Shown here one piece after another: positions 23,375 to 35,719 of a DNA stretch of 64,000 bases. The notes under the pieces were generated by a model. That model saw only the letters and a list, made by a program, of their open reading frames with translations, made no database searches and was not told the origin of the DNA. The stretch spans positions 105,624,064-105,688,063 of the forward strand of contig CM060947.1 in NCBI GenBank assembly GCA_030765055.1, written 5' to 3'. The translations under genes were made by a program, and so were the position numbers. Origin of the DNA: Mantis religiosa. Its lineage: Eukaryota; Arthropoda; Insecta; Mantodea; Mantidae. Every line of letters starts with the position of its first letter. The first letter of the stretch is position 1.

Positions 23375-25860
23375 TATTTTCAGTAATAACATTTGCATTA
23401 CGTAATCAAAGCTACCGTTATGTAAACAAAATAAAAGCGAAATATAAATCAGTCATACTTAATTATGCACATATTAAACATATATTTCAAAAGACCACGT
23501 AAGATTTACTGCTTAGCCAACGTGTATCAGACAGTAAAGCTGGGTTTTCAACACAAAATAATGTATAAGATTATCTGCATATGACAGATGTGGAAAGTGA
23601 AATTCATTGTAACCAGTGTAGCACTAAGGTCAAGCTTTAAAGGAAAGAAGGAACAACTAAAAGAAGAGAGACGCATCTGGCGCAAAATTAGGGCATTTAG
23701 AGTGGTTTTAGTGGTCTGAGGATTAAAATTACAAAGATAAATTTTGAAAACTGTGCCTGTGTAATTTAACGCATATAAAGCGACCATACCAATGCTATTT
23801 TAGATCAACACAGTAGTGTTATGAAATTGAGTGCAGCACTTCAGAAACGCCATTCAAAACGGCCTTACCGTGACTCCACAAGGTATCACATCCGCTTTAA
23901 ACAAGTCAATAACCACATTATGATGGCAAAAATGATATAACAGTTTATGTCCTCGCATTTTAGAGAGCATTCTATTAGTTTTATCACTTTGCTAAAATAG
24001 CACCGATTTTTCACCCTTCATTTACAGTTGCGGTGAAAATGGGCGTTGTGCTGACAGAGTCCCACTCCAAATAAAGTCAGTCAAATATTATGAATCCTTT
24101 TGCTACACTACTTCATCAACACTTCAGGCTTTAGCATTTCAAAATGTTATTTCTCTGTCAGCTTAAGGCATATGTTACGACGTTGTAAACCATTATATCA
24201 ACCGACTGTTTACTAAATGCATATAAATGATTGGGTAAGTTAGTAGTCGAAGCACCGATAGTATACCATCCAAAATTTTCAAGTCTGTATATCATTAGAA
24301 ATTATGTTTTTGAGGCTCCCTGAATAAAACAAAGTAAGAGTTTCGCTTGTGCTTTCAAAAAGAAGCTTAACAATGAAAAATACAATAACTACTTAGCTCT
24401 GTATGTATTTAAGTTCGATGTGTTTCAAAGAAGACTTTCAAGAAAATTCTCGCACTTCTCACAAGCATTACTTGAAAAATTTTACTATATTATTGATTTT
24501 GCAGGGTAACCTGTAATAGTGTTGATAAATTTATCTTATATTTAGTGTTTCGAAACAGCACTGAATGAACATAGAGAAATAGTTATTCAGCTTCTATGTG
24601 ACACATATAGATAGCTTTTACCGCCAATAGAGCCGCATAAAAATGCTCCAGAATGAGTGTGGATTAGGCAGTGACAGGAACAACGAGCGTGCCTCGCGCT
24701 GTTGGAGTTCGCAGGTGTAGGTCGCACGCCGTGCCGCGTGCTGTAACTGTAAACATACCGCCATACTCCGCAGTAGCTTGCTACTATTAAGAATTTCTTT
24801 GGCTTATGAAACCTCAATAAAGGCTTAATTATTGCGTATGAGTGTTTAACGTGTTCCAAAATTCCGTTATAGCAGCCCATGATGGCAAATAAGCTGGTGG
24901 ACATATGCAACTTACACCTTTTAGAGGGAAGTTAGTGTTAGTGAGGTTAAGAATGGAAGAAATAAATAATAAACAGAACAGAAAACACCATCAAAGAATT
25001 TTAGATAAATTAACCAAAACTAAATGGCTCATACAATAAGACGAGCGCTTTATTTCACGTGTTTGTTAATACTAAATAAAGCATTTGTAAATGAAAAGGA
25101 AGCTATTGATATTTACAGTAAGTGGTTGAAAGCATTGTACAATTAAGATCATAAAATGCTCTGAAGTTAAACAAATAAATATTATAACTGACGTAACTAA
25201 TTTAAAAGTTCATGGTTTTAATGAAACTAAATTAATCGTGCGTTCGTTGAACTCCCTTCAGCTCTTCCATTCATCAAAACTATATCCGCTATTTAGGCGT
25301 TTGTATAGCGCTTCATATTGCTTGGATTTGCTAAGTACGCGCAAATTCGTCCCTGTTAGGATGAAATGTGGAAATGTGTAGTTTTACACTGAAGAGCAAC
25401 CTTGCAACTGTCCGTGTTAATAGCCGACTTCTACACAAATAACTGCCCCTTGCCCCATTACCTGAATTGTAGGCTAGTGTCACCGATAAAGAGCAAGAAG
25501 TAATACTTTTGTTTTCGTGGCCGGTGCTTCCCAATAATAACTTTTGAGGTTCACACACCAGTGGTTCCTGCACTGCCTAATCACAAAATCATGGAATATT
25601 TAATTCTGCATAAAATTATACCCAACAGAACTTTAAACTACGACACCGAAATTCGGACTAATTGCGTTATAAACTACGTAAAGGCTATAATCGTTCTGTG
25701 TCGTTTTGAAACAACCTATATAGCAGATGAAATAAGTTAAATTGGTTGAGAATAGATGGTGAGATGCTGTTCATTCAGAAGCAGCTTTGTGTAATTTTGA
25801 ACAACAGTTAGACCATGATAGGTAAACAAAGAGTTTAGTCCTCTTTAAAACAACATATTC
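23375..25860. other. AT-rich stretch, no gene seen
   Basis: No protein family is recognised. A GC-richer island at about 24650-24780 holds no open frame that I can name. Confidence 0.5.
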
Positions 25861-25869
25861 TGACTTTGT

Positions 25870-26360
25870 GGGTTCGTAGAATTAAAAGTCCAACTGCACA
25901 AAATCAAAATGTTCTTTATTTCCACCGAATTACAGTTGGAACACTTGCCGATTAGATAGAATTACGTAACGCACACAATTACAATCCACCAGTTCGTCTG
26001 TTACGCGTCCACTCCACACTCGCAATTACGTACAACTCCTCTAATACACGTACGTAGTCTTGCAGTCCGTTCGCTAGTACTGCGCTCTTCACGGCTGCTC
26101 GCCAAGAACTCACTGACTCGTCCACTGCAACCCTTATATAGGAAGATCGCTGTTTCTGGAAGCTTCGTGGCTCGGAACCTCATCCCGATTGTTCCAGACG
26201 TCAGGGGGAGGGGAAAGAGACGGCACAGTGGCCCGTGATACCCTCCCAACCATACCCTCAGTTAGCGCCAAAAGATAAATGGGTAGGCGTGGGCTGAATG
26301 TCTCCTGTCCCCCACTCAGCTGTCAGTTGGTCGTGCCTTCCGATAATTGGGTACAATATA
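25870..26360 (-). mobile_element. Probable solo LTR (minus orientation)
   Basis: On the minus strand a GC-rich upstream part leads to TATATAAGG (about 26142-26134), an initiator-like TCAGTGAG about 27 bp later, a GC-balanced leader, and the poly(A) signal AATAAA in GGAAATAAAGAACA near 25917. This is the U3-R-U5 order of an LTR. No gag, pol, primer site or second LTR is seen nearby, so it would be a solo LTR. TG/CA ends and TSD could not be fixed. A host promoter plus first exon is the alternative. Confidence 0.4.
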
Positions 26361-26850
26361 AATAGCGTTTATGTGGTTTGAGTCGCATTTCCGGGATATC
26401 ATTTATTTTTGAACACTTTTACCCACTGTTAAGTGATGTAGCTATTCAAATTTCTCCTGCAATGTCGTGGGAAGTGTATGAAATATCAAGGCCAGTATAT
26501 ACCGAGTGAAGTTTAAGCATCTGACTACCCATACAGTTTCGACTATCCGCTTTGTACCTGAAACGAAATATCCCACGTGGATTCGATCGCATATTGATAT
26601 CACAATAATGAATGACCAAATCCTAGGGTTATTAGAGATGCTCTTCAGAAACTGCGTTGATTATTTCATTAAAATTCCTCACCTCAAATTAATATTACAT
26701 CCCAAAGGAATTTTATGTAAAACTTGGAATTTTTTTTTATCTTTGTGCCCTCTACAACAAACTTTACATAGCTAGGAAGTACGAAATTAAACCTTCGTCT
26801 TACAATGCCATGAAAACGCCAAATCATCTCGTTACTAAAGGTGACATATG
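26361..26850. other. No feature seen
   Basis: Only an unrecognised 89-codon frame near 26506-26775. Confidence 0.4.
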
Positions 26851-27052
26851 AGGTATACTGAAAAAATATCGCGAAGTTTGTATTTTCGCTGGCTACGTAT
26901 ATGCGATTTTCCATTATTTGTGGCGTTATGTTGGTACTGATGTTCCTCACTTATGTTGACAAGCTCGGCTATTTTGAATGTTCAGTTAATTGTTGATAGC
27001 TATTTTGCTGGACGTCTTTTGGCTTGTCATTGTTTTTTGCCTATTCAAAAAA

Positions 27053-28220
27053 TGGAGCAAATAATCTGCATCAAATTTTGTGTGAGAAACAAAATTAATT
27101 GAGCGGATGCATTTTTTTTTTTTTTTTTTTTTTTTTTTTGTAATTTACGTCCTCCAACGTTAAGTCATATCGGACGGTGAATGAAATAGGTGAAATGATG
27201 CTCAAATGTGTCCAGGGCCCATGGAGCTTAGAGCTACCTGACATTCGTCTTTAAGGATAAGGGAAAACCCCGGAAAAAAACCTTATCCAGGTAACTCACC
27301 CTGACCGAGATTCGAACTCGGGAGCGGATGCATTCGGAATATTGACTGTGGCATAAGGTGAAGCTTTCTTGGACCAAAGTAACGTTTATTGGTGGTACCA
27401 AAAGTTCTCAGAGGGTCAAGAATAAGTGGACGATGAGCCCGACCTCGTCAACAACAGAAGAAAACATTGAAGAAGTGAAGAAAATAGTATTGACCAATCG
27501 TCAGATCACAGTTAGAGAAGTGTCTGTGGACCTAAACCAAACATTTGGCTTGTGCCATTCGATTTTGACCAATGATTTGGGTATGAGACGGGTCGCCGCA
27601 AAATTCCTACCAAATTTGCTCAATTTCGACCAAAAACACCATCGCATTAACGTTGCCAACGAGCTGTTGAACTCTGTCCTCAAGTTGCTCCAGAGAGTCA
27701 TAACTGGTGACGAATCATGGCTTATGCTTATGACGTGGAAACTAGAGCTCTATCATCCCAAAGAATGCTGCCACACGAGCCAAGACCGAAAAAAACGCGC
27801 CAGGTTCGGTCGAATGTGAAGGTTTTGCTTGCAGTTTTCTTCGCTTGCTGGGGCGTGGTACACCGCGAGTTCTTGCTACAGGCCAAAACGGTTATTAAGG
27901 AACATTTCGTGCAGAAACGCCCGGATTTGTGGAATAACAAAAACTGACTTTTGCACTATGATAATGTCCCTGCTTGAGCGCGAATGTTTTGTCTAAAACA
28001 ACTAACTTATGATGCCGCAGCCACCGTACTTACCAGACCTGACCTTCTGTGGCCTTTTTTATTCCCAAAACTGAATAGGCCAATATAAAGCAGCATCGAG
28101 GGAGGAAATGAACAAGATCACAAAATACGACTTTTTAAAGTGCTTCGAGGATTGTGAAAAAACGTTGGCACAAGTGTATAACATCTGGTGGAGATTACTT
28201 TGAAGGAGTTAGAACAGATA
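27053..28220 (+). pseudogene. Mariner transposase pseudogene
   Basis: It starts with MEQIICIKFCVRNK at 27053, then a stop, then the SINE. The DNA-binding part resumes with TVREVSVDLN and LGMRRVAAKFLPNLL. The catalytic part keeps the first Asp (VITGDESW, about 27700) and the second (LHYDNVPA, about 27950). The third, in the PDL-x3-CDFF context of relatives, is Gly (TFCGLF, about 28050). Several frame changes and stops break it (for example after DESWL, and after NVPA). It cannot encode an active DD34D transposase. Confidence 0.85.
27114..27320 (-). repeat. SINE family A, 5'-truncated, inside mariner
   Basis: On the minus strand it starts at the B-box (CCCGAGTTCGAATCTCGG) and lacks the A-box half of the head. 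It ends in a poly(A) tail, seen as the T-run 27112-27139 on the plus strand. A duplication GAGCGGATGCATT sits at both sides (about 27100-27112 and 27321-27333), proving insertion into the mariner coding region. Confidence 0.9.
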
Positions 28221-28289
28221 TTCATGAATAAATAAATACTTTTGAAAAGACACAAAATTCGCGATATTTTCAGAACAGACTTCGTACCT

Positions 28290-28647
28290 AAATGTCTTTT
28301 CTGCTCTCCAACCCTGACAATAGAACACAACCACAAAATGTCAACAAATCGGCCTCAAGGGGATGGATACCGAATTCCCTTCAAACTCCATAGATAATTA
28401 AGAAAACATTAACTTATTTCAAGTTGAAGTTTTTCCTCAATGACGTTCGAATACTAAGTAAACTGCAAATTACTTCTATTTTATGTTATGCTATATTAAA
28501 CCATTGAGTGTCACTTTATATCTCACTTATCAATTAAATTATCGCTTACCTCAATATTACTGTGTATTTCAATCAATTTTATTCTAAATAGATCCCAAAG
28601 ATAAATGAGAGCTATAAGCATGCTGCTTACTGCGTTGTAAAAGTTAC
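28290..28647. other. No feature seen
   Basis: AT-rich spacer between two mariner copies. Confidence 0.5.
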
Positions 28648-29533
28648 TACGAGGGCTGTTCAATAAAGAATGATCACAATTTTTTTTGACAACGTACCTT
28701 TGCTCATCCTCATAATTTTGATGGTCCTTCTCAAAATGGTCTGGCCTGAATGCGATGCACTTGTCCCAACGTTTCTGCCAGTTTACATAGACATGCTGAA
28801 AATTATTTTTGAGAGATCCTTCAAAATCGCCTCCGCAGCCTTCATCGCTGCTTATGATGATGGATAATGCGTTTCTTCAAATTAGAGAATAGAAAAAGTC
28901 ACGTGGGGCTAAATCCGGACTATAGGGAGGGTGAGGGATGTACTTCATGTTGATTTTTGCAAGATATTCAGCAACAACATTGGCAATGTGGAGCTGCGCA
29001 TTATCGTGGTGCAGCATCCAGCCTGCTTCGCGGAAATGTGGCACCCAATGAAATGTTCAGTATTTCAGAAAGTGATCTTAAGGTAATTGGTCGATCCTCT
29101 CTCACTATGGCAGCAGCAGTGTTGATGTTTTCTTCCGTAAGAGCAGTAACTGGAGCACCGGGTCCACATTCCTTTGAAATTGATTGTCTCCCCTCTTTAA
29201 ACATTTTAAACCACCTTCGAGCTGTGATGTAGGAAGGAATAGACTCTCCCTAGGCCTCCTGTAACATTGTATAGGCCTCATTTGAAGATTTGTTGAGACT
29301 AAAGCAGAATTTCAAAGCCGCATATTGTTCCTCGCGTGTTACCTCCATTGCAGTGGTAGGTGATACTGAACTTGCCGGGTTTTCACAAGTGGAAAGCAGG
29401 AGTACCAACAATGAAACTACTACGGCGTGTTTGTTTCACATTAAGCTAACAGAATATAATAATATTGAATTTTAGTGCGAAAAATTATGACCGTATAAAA
29501 ATTATGATCATTCTTTATTGAAGAGCCCTCGTA
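28648..29533 (-). mobile_element. Internally deleted mariner with both TIRs
   Basis: Left end TACGAGGGCTGTTCAATAAA and right end, read on the minus strand, TACGAGGGCTCTTCAATAAA form TIRs of about 30 bp. Minus-strand remains: MFKEGRQSISKECG and ITLRSLSEILNISL (DNA-binding part), then directly GWMLHHDNAQLHIA and YSPDLAPRDFF (second and third catalytic Asp kept). About 0.42 kb with the first Asp is missing. The related copy at 49.9 kb has CCAC at both borders of the missing part, so the deletion looks like a microhomology-guided loss. Confidence 0.88.
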
Positions 29534-30689
29534 TAAGACCTTAGATGTTTGAGCGACTGAAAATAAATGCATCTTTGACAGTGTGTAAAACTACTTATGA
29601 AAACTAAAATAGAGGGAAAAACAAGTTTTCTTTAAAGTAATGTGTAGAAGCTACATACCAGACTTTAGTGATTACTGAATGTAGAGTGAGTACAACACAT
29701 TAACTTTTAAAGTGGAGAGGAATACTACCTTCTGTCAGTGTACGTGCTTAGAAGCCATGAAAAAGAAGAGATGTCGAAAATCGTCAAGCAGAGTCTAGAA
29801 ACGTACTTTCATCATGAAAATGTCTCGGTCCGTTATTCACGCCTCATGTAGTTTGTTTTCCAATAAGCAGGATTGCCATTTCTGGTCCGGTCTGCCTTGG
29901 TCAAACTAAGGAGGAACGTCAAACGACAAATTTTAACAGAGTTTCTTGTAAACAGCTGATAATTAAAATGAAACGCCCATAGAGGTGTGGCTTACGCTAA
30001 TTTGTAAAATATCCCAACAATATTCAGAAATGTCTTTTAGCTGTGAATATCACTGAATTTATTTTTTCTTTACCGCTTACGTAATACAAAGAACATATTA
30101 GAAACGTACAAAACTTACACTTTGAGATTTCACCAAAAATTAACACTGAATTCATAAAATGAATTTTCATAAAGTGGTTTGTGTGTACTTGTGTGAAATA
30201 AGGTGAGAAAAGAGAGAAGATTTTACCTTAAAGACTGATAAATATAAACTTTCATATATATGCACGAACGTTATAAGAATGAAAGCGAAATAATTTAGGG
30301 ATATTTGTGGTACATTAAATGAGCACGTTGAAAAAAAAGTTTATTGTTATATATCTTCCCAAAATTTGTACAAAATTTAAGTTTGGGATGTTGACATGAT
30401 TAAACAAAGCTATATTTTAAAGTTTATGTATTATATTGGGTACTAGTTTTCTTTCTTTTTTCTTTTTCAAATTTTATGTAGCTGGAAAACTCAAAATGTA
30501 GACGAAAGTTTCCTTCACAATAAATACAGATATTATAAAAGTATGCAGATTTTTCCAACTAAATTTTTTCTGACATAAATAATTGTTAAACTTTCCTCTT
30601 TAGATTTAAATTTACCAAACATGAAGTGAGAGTGAGATTTCTAAACGCTTAGCGTTATACATACCTACGTTTCTCGCACAGATAAAACC
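29534..30689. other. AT-rich stretch, no gene seen
   Basis: No recognised family or array. Confidence 0.5.
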
Positions 30690-30902
30690 GAGAAGTGCGT
30701 GTTTGCTTAAGAACCATCATCACTCATGTCACCGTGTGGCATTGTTATGCTGCTGCCACAGACCGGAGCAGGGCGTTTGACAGGAGAGAAAAAGACAGAG
30801 AGAGGTTCCAGAACGTACTGCCCATTGTTGCTGCCGCTAAAGTTCTTGAAACGTTTTCTAGAAATAATGGCTGGGGAAGTGTAAATACCCGCAAGGTGTT
30901 AG
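30690..30902 (+). repeat. Second copy of the promoter-like repeat
   Basis: It aligns with 5981-6165: shared CATTGTT..GC-rich start, the purine block, TTCTAGAA (30856-30863) and CTGG..GTAAATACCCGCAAGGTG in place of the TATA box. An extra TTCTTGAA (30843-30850) gives two TTCnnGAA palindromes. The TATA box is degraded to GTAAATA. It stops where Jockey-like sequence begins, so it was probably cut by that insertion. Confidence 0.45.
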
Positions 30903-31348
30903 GCCACGGCCTCACTTTCACTCCGCATGTCAGGGCAAAGTCCGGTCTCGGGCACGCTGCGCTCAGGCAACTCTACCCCATCTTCCGATCTACAATGCCC
31001 ACCCGCCTCAAAGTGCGGGCGTATCGTGCGACCGTTCCGCCTCTGATCCTGTATGGATGCGAGGTCTGGGATTCGGTGGCTCATACCACCCTCCGCAGGC
31101 TGCAGGCCGTACAGAACAGTGCTTTAAGAATGATCTATGGTACCGACCGCAGGTTCCCATCACACTTCCTGCACACCCAGTCTGGCATACCATACGTTGA
31201 GGGCGTCGTGCGTGAACGAACGTGCCGGATGTATGCCAAGATCACTCCTCACCCTAACCAGCTGGTGAATTCACTTGGTCAATACGACAACTGTCTCCCC
31301 AGGAGACGGAGGAGCTACCGCCTCCCCAAGGATGCCCTTGGGTGGTAA
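30903..31348 (+). pseudogene. Jockey-like LINE, C-terminal RT fragment
   Basis: The frame reads GHGLTFTPHV, then LKVRAYRATVPPLILYGCEVW, LRRLQAVQNSALRMIYG and PTHPNQLV-like APHPNQ context (ITPHPNQLVNSLGQYD), ending RRRSYRLPKDALGW-stop. This is the region after the palm in Jockey/CR1-group ORF2 proteins. The catalytic YADD and everything before it are missing (5'-truncated insertion). GC content is well above the surroundings. GC-rich 3' UTR-like sequence continues to about 31600. Confidence 0.8.
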
Positions 31349-31831
31349 AGTCTGCCTCTCCTCCTTTCACCCCCAATCACCGCCAGGTCACGTCGCGCCT
31401 TGGCCACGGCTGGAAGATTAACAGCTCCAGTCACGCCCGAGGGCGCGCGCAAGACCTGGACAAGCCCTAAACCTAAACACCAAAATGCCATCTGGCCTCT
31501 AACTACTGTTCTCCTCTGCTTGACGGATCGCTAGCGACCGTCCAAAGTGAGGTGGAACGGGCTCTGACATTCTGGCACCAGAAGCATCAGTAGAGGCCAA
31601 CTGCGCCGTCTTACGTAACGACACGCAAGCTCGCACATATTACTATACCTTTTATACCGCACGGGTAAATCCCCATAGTGGATAGGTACCGTGGCGTGTA
31701 ACCCTCCACCAGGGAGGACCCGGGCGACCTGCGTCTGCTCTTAGAACGGCAGTTCATTGCAACAGAGTGCCCTAGTTAGGCCTCTTGGGGATTATCGTAC
31801 CAGTGATCGCCGTAAGAGGCATTACCGGCTC
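31349..31831 (+). other. 3' UTR-like GC-rich sequence after the Jockey fragment
   Basis: Continues the base composition of the Jockey fragment without an open frame. It has no clear poly(A) or tandem tail, so the end of the element is not resolved. Confidence 0.35.
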
Positions 31832-31844
31832 CCCCGCATGGCTT

Positions 31845-32081
31845 GTGTAGTGTTTAACGCCCGCTTTTACTACATAAGGCACCGCAGGCGATAACACTGA
31901 TGATACATGAGATGAGGATGGAGCATCGGTGGAATGCGATGGCGGGAGAAACTGAATATCCCAGAGAAAACCTGCCCCAGCGCCGTGTTGTCCACCACAA
32001 ATCTCACTTTGCGGTGCCTGGGATCGAACCCGGGCCGCCTTGGTGAGAGCCAAGCGGTCTAACTACTAAGCCACGGCGTGG
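31845..32081 (-). repeat. SINE family B, full-length with perfect TSD
   Basis: The minus strand begins GGCCACGCCGTGGCTTAGTA, with a tRNA-like anticodon arm (CTTGGCTCTCACCAAGG) and B box (GGGTTCGATCCC), followed by a body ending in GGCGTTAAACACTACACAAG-like sequence. It is flanked by a perfect 13-bp duplication, CCCCGCATGGCTT, at 31832-31844 and 32082-32094. Confidence 0.9.
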
Positions 32082-32094
32082 CCCCGCATGGCTT

Positions 32095-32930
32095 GCAGGC
32101 ACTACCGGTAACCCTAAGGTACATCTAACAACCTCAAAATTAAACTACGCAAGAACTAGTCTAGAAAATCAAAATTATGTTTCCGTGTTTCTAAATTTTA
32201 ATCGCCACCAGCGGTGCACAGTGGGTCGTTGCACCTGGATTCTCTCAACCATTGAAGAGCTTATGCTACCTCCTTTCTTTCCCCCACCTAAATTCCACCT
32301 GTCACCCTACAAACTCCTTGTTCCTATCATTGCGTGGTCAAGTCCTTTCTAGGACAGGTACACCAATAACACACCTACGGGCTGTCCTCACTTCACACAA
32401 CACACGAAGATCAGGATCTCAGCCTGCCAATAGCACGACGATGAAGACGAGCGACAGTTGACGGCTGAAGTGCTCCGCAATGATTTCTTTCATTTGTTTT
32501 CGTATAGCAAAACACCGAGTCATTCTCGAAGACAACTGATTGTCAATTTCACGTCCTTTTTACTCCAGCAAAAGCTGTCCTTAATTTCTGCAAACCACAT
32601 TTCCGAATCTACGTAACCCTCGCAGACACAATATTGATAACTTAAAGCGATTGAAAAGTGACTCATAAAAGTATTCCAAATATTTTAAACCATTATATAA
32701 TTACAATAGTGGGTTCCATTTAATTTGTTAAACAAACTGTACAGAAAGTTAGAAATTAATTTATACATGCATATAACCTCTATAAGAGTAAAAATGTACA
32801 TGAAATAATTAAGACAAGTTAGAAAACAATTTATATAATTTATGACTATATAATCAAATTTTAAAATTTATTATCTCAAAGACTTGAAAGTTTCATTAAC
32901 CTTCTAAATCTGAATTAAACTTTAAAATCC
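32095..32930. other. No feature seen
   Basis: AT-rich sequence with an unrecognised 69-codon frame near 32252-32461. Confidence 0.5.
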
Positions 32931-32934
32931 TAAA

Positions 32935-33245
32935 CGAAAAGAAAGCTGTAATATATGCTAATAGTAAAATTAAATTGGAATCCCTTAGGAATGGAAATAA
33001 TTCCAAAACTCACATTGAAATAATCAGAAAGGAGCTAAAATTATTGGAGCATGGCAAATAGTAAAATTCAGTTGGGTGAAGGCTGGTGCTGGAAAGTAGG
33101 ACAACGAAATGGCAGATTGGCTGGTTAAGATAGCATCGAGTGAAGATTATGTTGAAATAAGTAACGATAAGATCACCTCTCATCTAAAAGTGAAAAGAAG
33201 TGGGAAAATAAGGCAAAAAGCTTCCAATGAAGCCTAGATTAAATC
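32935..33245 (+). pseudogene. LINE RNase H fragment
   Basis: The frame reads AVIYANSKIKLESLRN and IEIIRKELKLLE, then after a frame change FSWVKAGAGK-stop-DNEMADWLVK. This matches the RNase H domain of I/Jockey-type LINEs. Relatives have an Asp in YADSK, here Asn, and the terminal NE-x-AD Asp is kept. A frameshift and a stop (about 33097) make it dead. No adjoining RT is recognisable. Confidence 0.7.
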
Positions 33246-33729
33246 CTTTATTTACAGACTTAAAAATTGCTATCTCCAAATCCGTGAACCTTTCTGAGAA
33301 GATGTTACAGATTCAAGAACACAAATTGTATGGTTTGTGTTCGTTGAAATGCTGATCAAGTAGTGGAAATTAACATATATGGCTATCACAATCAGCGATT
33401 AAAAATGTAGGTGACAGATAAAAACAAATAAGAAAATATTTAATGAAATCTTCAATAAAACTTTCAAACAGAACTGTCTTTGAAATTTATAATAATTTGA
33501 TATGCTAAAAAGGGGAAAATTAGAGGGATCCATTCTATAAGAAGATCATACTACTACTTGCATAATAACTGTAATTATAATCTAAAATGTAAACCTAACA
33601 ATATGACATACTACTTTTTCTTAATGGAACGTGTTGCTAAATATTGAAATGTATGAAAATAGTGATGAGATAATTGAGAAAATGAATTTAAAATATAAAT
33701 TGTTTCTTTTCCTTTATTAAAGAATTTAT
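33246..33729. other. No feature seen
   Basis: AT-rich spacer. Confidence 0.5.
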
Positions 33730-33734
33730 TGCAT

Positions 33735-34060
33735 GCGCCGTGGCGTAGTAGGCTAAGGCGTCATGCTTTGGTTCTCTGCTTACGCAATGCGGCCCGAGAT
33801 CGATTCCACACTTGGGGTGCAAACTTTAAGTGCCCACTCAACTTCGTGAGAAATTTGAGAAGCTTACGTTAGGTAAGTGACCCTGGTCAAGAAAGCCAAC
33901 GTTCCGGTTGGGGGATGCCGAGACGCTGACCACATCTCCTCCCCGTATCGGTTGGATGATCGTCCACCTCCACCTTGCGTATGTGGGCGTGAGGCCGGCA
34001 GTCGGGTTGGCAGGCATTGGGCCCTCTATGGCCTGTCGCGCCATGGGCTATGTTATATAT
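33735..34060 (+). repeat. SINE family F, tRNA-headed
   Basis: The head GCGCCGTGGCGTAGTAGGCT is followed by a B-box-like GAGATCGATTCCAC and a GC-rich body of about 230 bp. It is the only copy in the window, so the boundaries are estimates and no TSD was found. Confidence 0.5.
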
Positions 34061-35660
34061 TTGAAGTAGATGTTAAAAGATCGCAGCAGAATCCCTTTTG
34101 AATTTTCAGGTTATACAAAATTCTTTATGAATAAAATGGACTTCATAGCCTGTGAGAAACACAAAAATAACCCTACTACACAATAACTTAGGCAAATAAG
34201 GAAAACTGACTTGTCACATTACAATTGGGACTCGTAGATATTCATAATTGTAATGACACTTGCTCCGGCAATGAAAATCACCTACTCAAAGGCAAAGTTT
34301 TTGAAAACTAGCAATTAAACAGGTGTGTGATTTTTTTCTCCCAAGAATGGAGTAGATGTACAAAGCTACTTTTATTTCTTAACTGAATTACCAAACCTCT
34401 GAAGTTTAAGAAGTTATCTTTATGTAAAATATCTGCATATAAAGGTCCTCTAATATTCGGTATAAACAAAAATTAACTGAATAAGTACGAAAAGGTTAGT
34501 GTATGGAAAAGTAAAATGTGGAATAAAAAATCACAAAATATAAAATTACGCAACATTATCAGAAATGACACAGCAAATAATAATTTTTATAATCTGGGAG
34601 CCACGACAAGGACTTATGCATACTTTATCAATGCTACAATTAAAATATGTCATCAGAATCCAGGTTCTATCCATTACTATTACAAATCGAGAGTAGTGCC
34701 AACAATTGATGATATCTGAAATAAAACAAAGCAAAGTAAAAACAAGTAAGTAACTCATCTAAGTTAAATCAAAGTTTATGTGGCTAAAAGAAAAGCGTTT
34801 CTGACAAAATATTTGCTAGTTTTGGTTATAAAAACAGTAATTAAAGGAATTTCATAGCGAAAGAAGAAAATGCTAACTATAAAAATCATAAATTAAAGTA
34901 TTTCCCCCAACCTGCCTGGAGTGAAATAGTAATTTCATACTTATTCATACTTAGCGAAGATAATAAAAATCATTAAAACAGAACATTGTATGAATGTGTG
35001 AGAATAAACGTGGAAAAGGAAAGTCAAAGTCGTGGCTAGTCTCCAAGGTTTGGAGTATTGGAGCATAGTTATTAAATAATAAAAATATTGCAAATGCACA
35101 CACACAAGTTGAAATAGCGCAATCCAGTTATCAATGCAAATACGATAAGGTTCTCAGAGATGAAAAATGCTACCAATTTAAGTGCCTTTGTGTTTGCTCT
35201 CCTACTTTAGTGAAGAGCGCACTATCACAAGATAAGCAACATTGTATCACAAAGCTGGGCCGGCGTCTATTATCTGCCAGGCGTTTCCTCTAATCTTATT
35301 AATCAAGTTGTTGGGAACCGTCTGTTCAGGCTTTAGCGTCAACCAATGCAGGAAATTCACTTTACAAGCTTTGCTTGTCTACAGTTGCTCTAAACGGCAC
35401 ACAAATGCGAAAGAACGTTTTGTTAGCGAGCTCAAAGAATAGCATAGGTAATTCAAAAACAAAATTTCAAATAAATACCGAACACAGTATTTAAGTTCAG
35501 CAAAGTAACAATCTAAAGATTTTCAAGGAACCATTGCCCAACAAATTTTCAATAGCATGGGTACTTTCTCACTATTTGTTTTACTTCTAAAATAATTAAT
35601 GGTATTATATACCATTGTGTTCAAGTTATTTGCATGACAGATATGTGTATAATACACGTG

Positions 35661-35719
<59 letters not shown>

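Larger units (their letters stand above)
26851..28289 (+). mobile_element. Mariner element, split by a SINE
   Basis: The ends are inverted-repeat-like: AGGTATACTGAAAAAATATC at the left and, on the minus strand from the right, AGGTACGAAGTCTGTTCTGA followed by AAATATCGCGAA. Removing the 0.2-kb SINE insertion leaves about 1.22 kb, normal for mariner. The transposase remains lie on the plus strand. Confidence 0.8.

Noticed and set aside
32010..32081. Possible tRNA gene on the minus strand
   Set aside because: It is the head of SINE-B, which occurs three times with the same body and TSDs.
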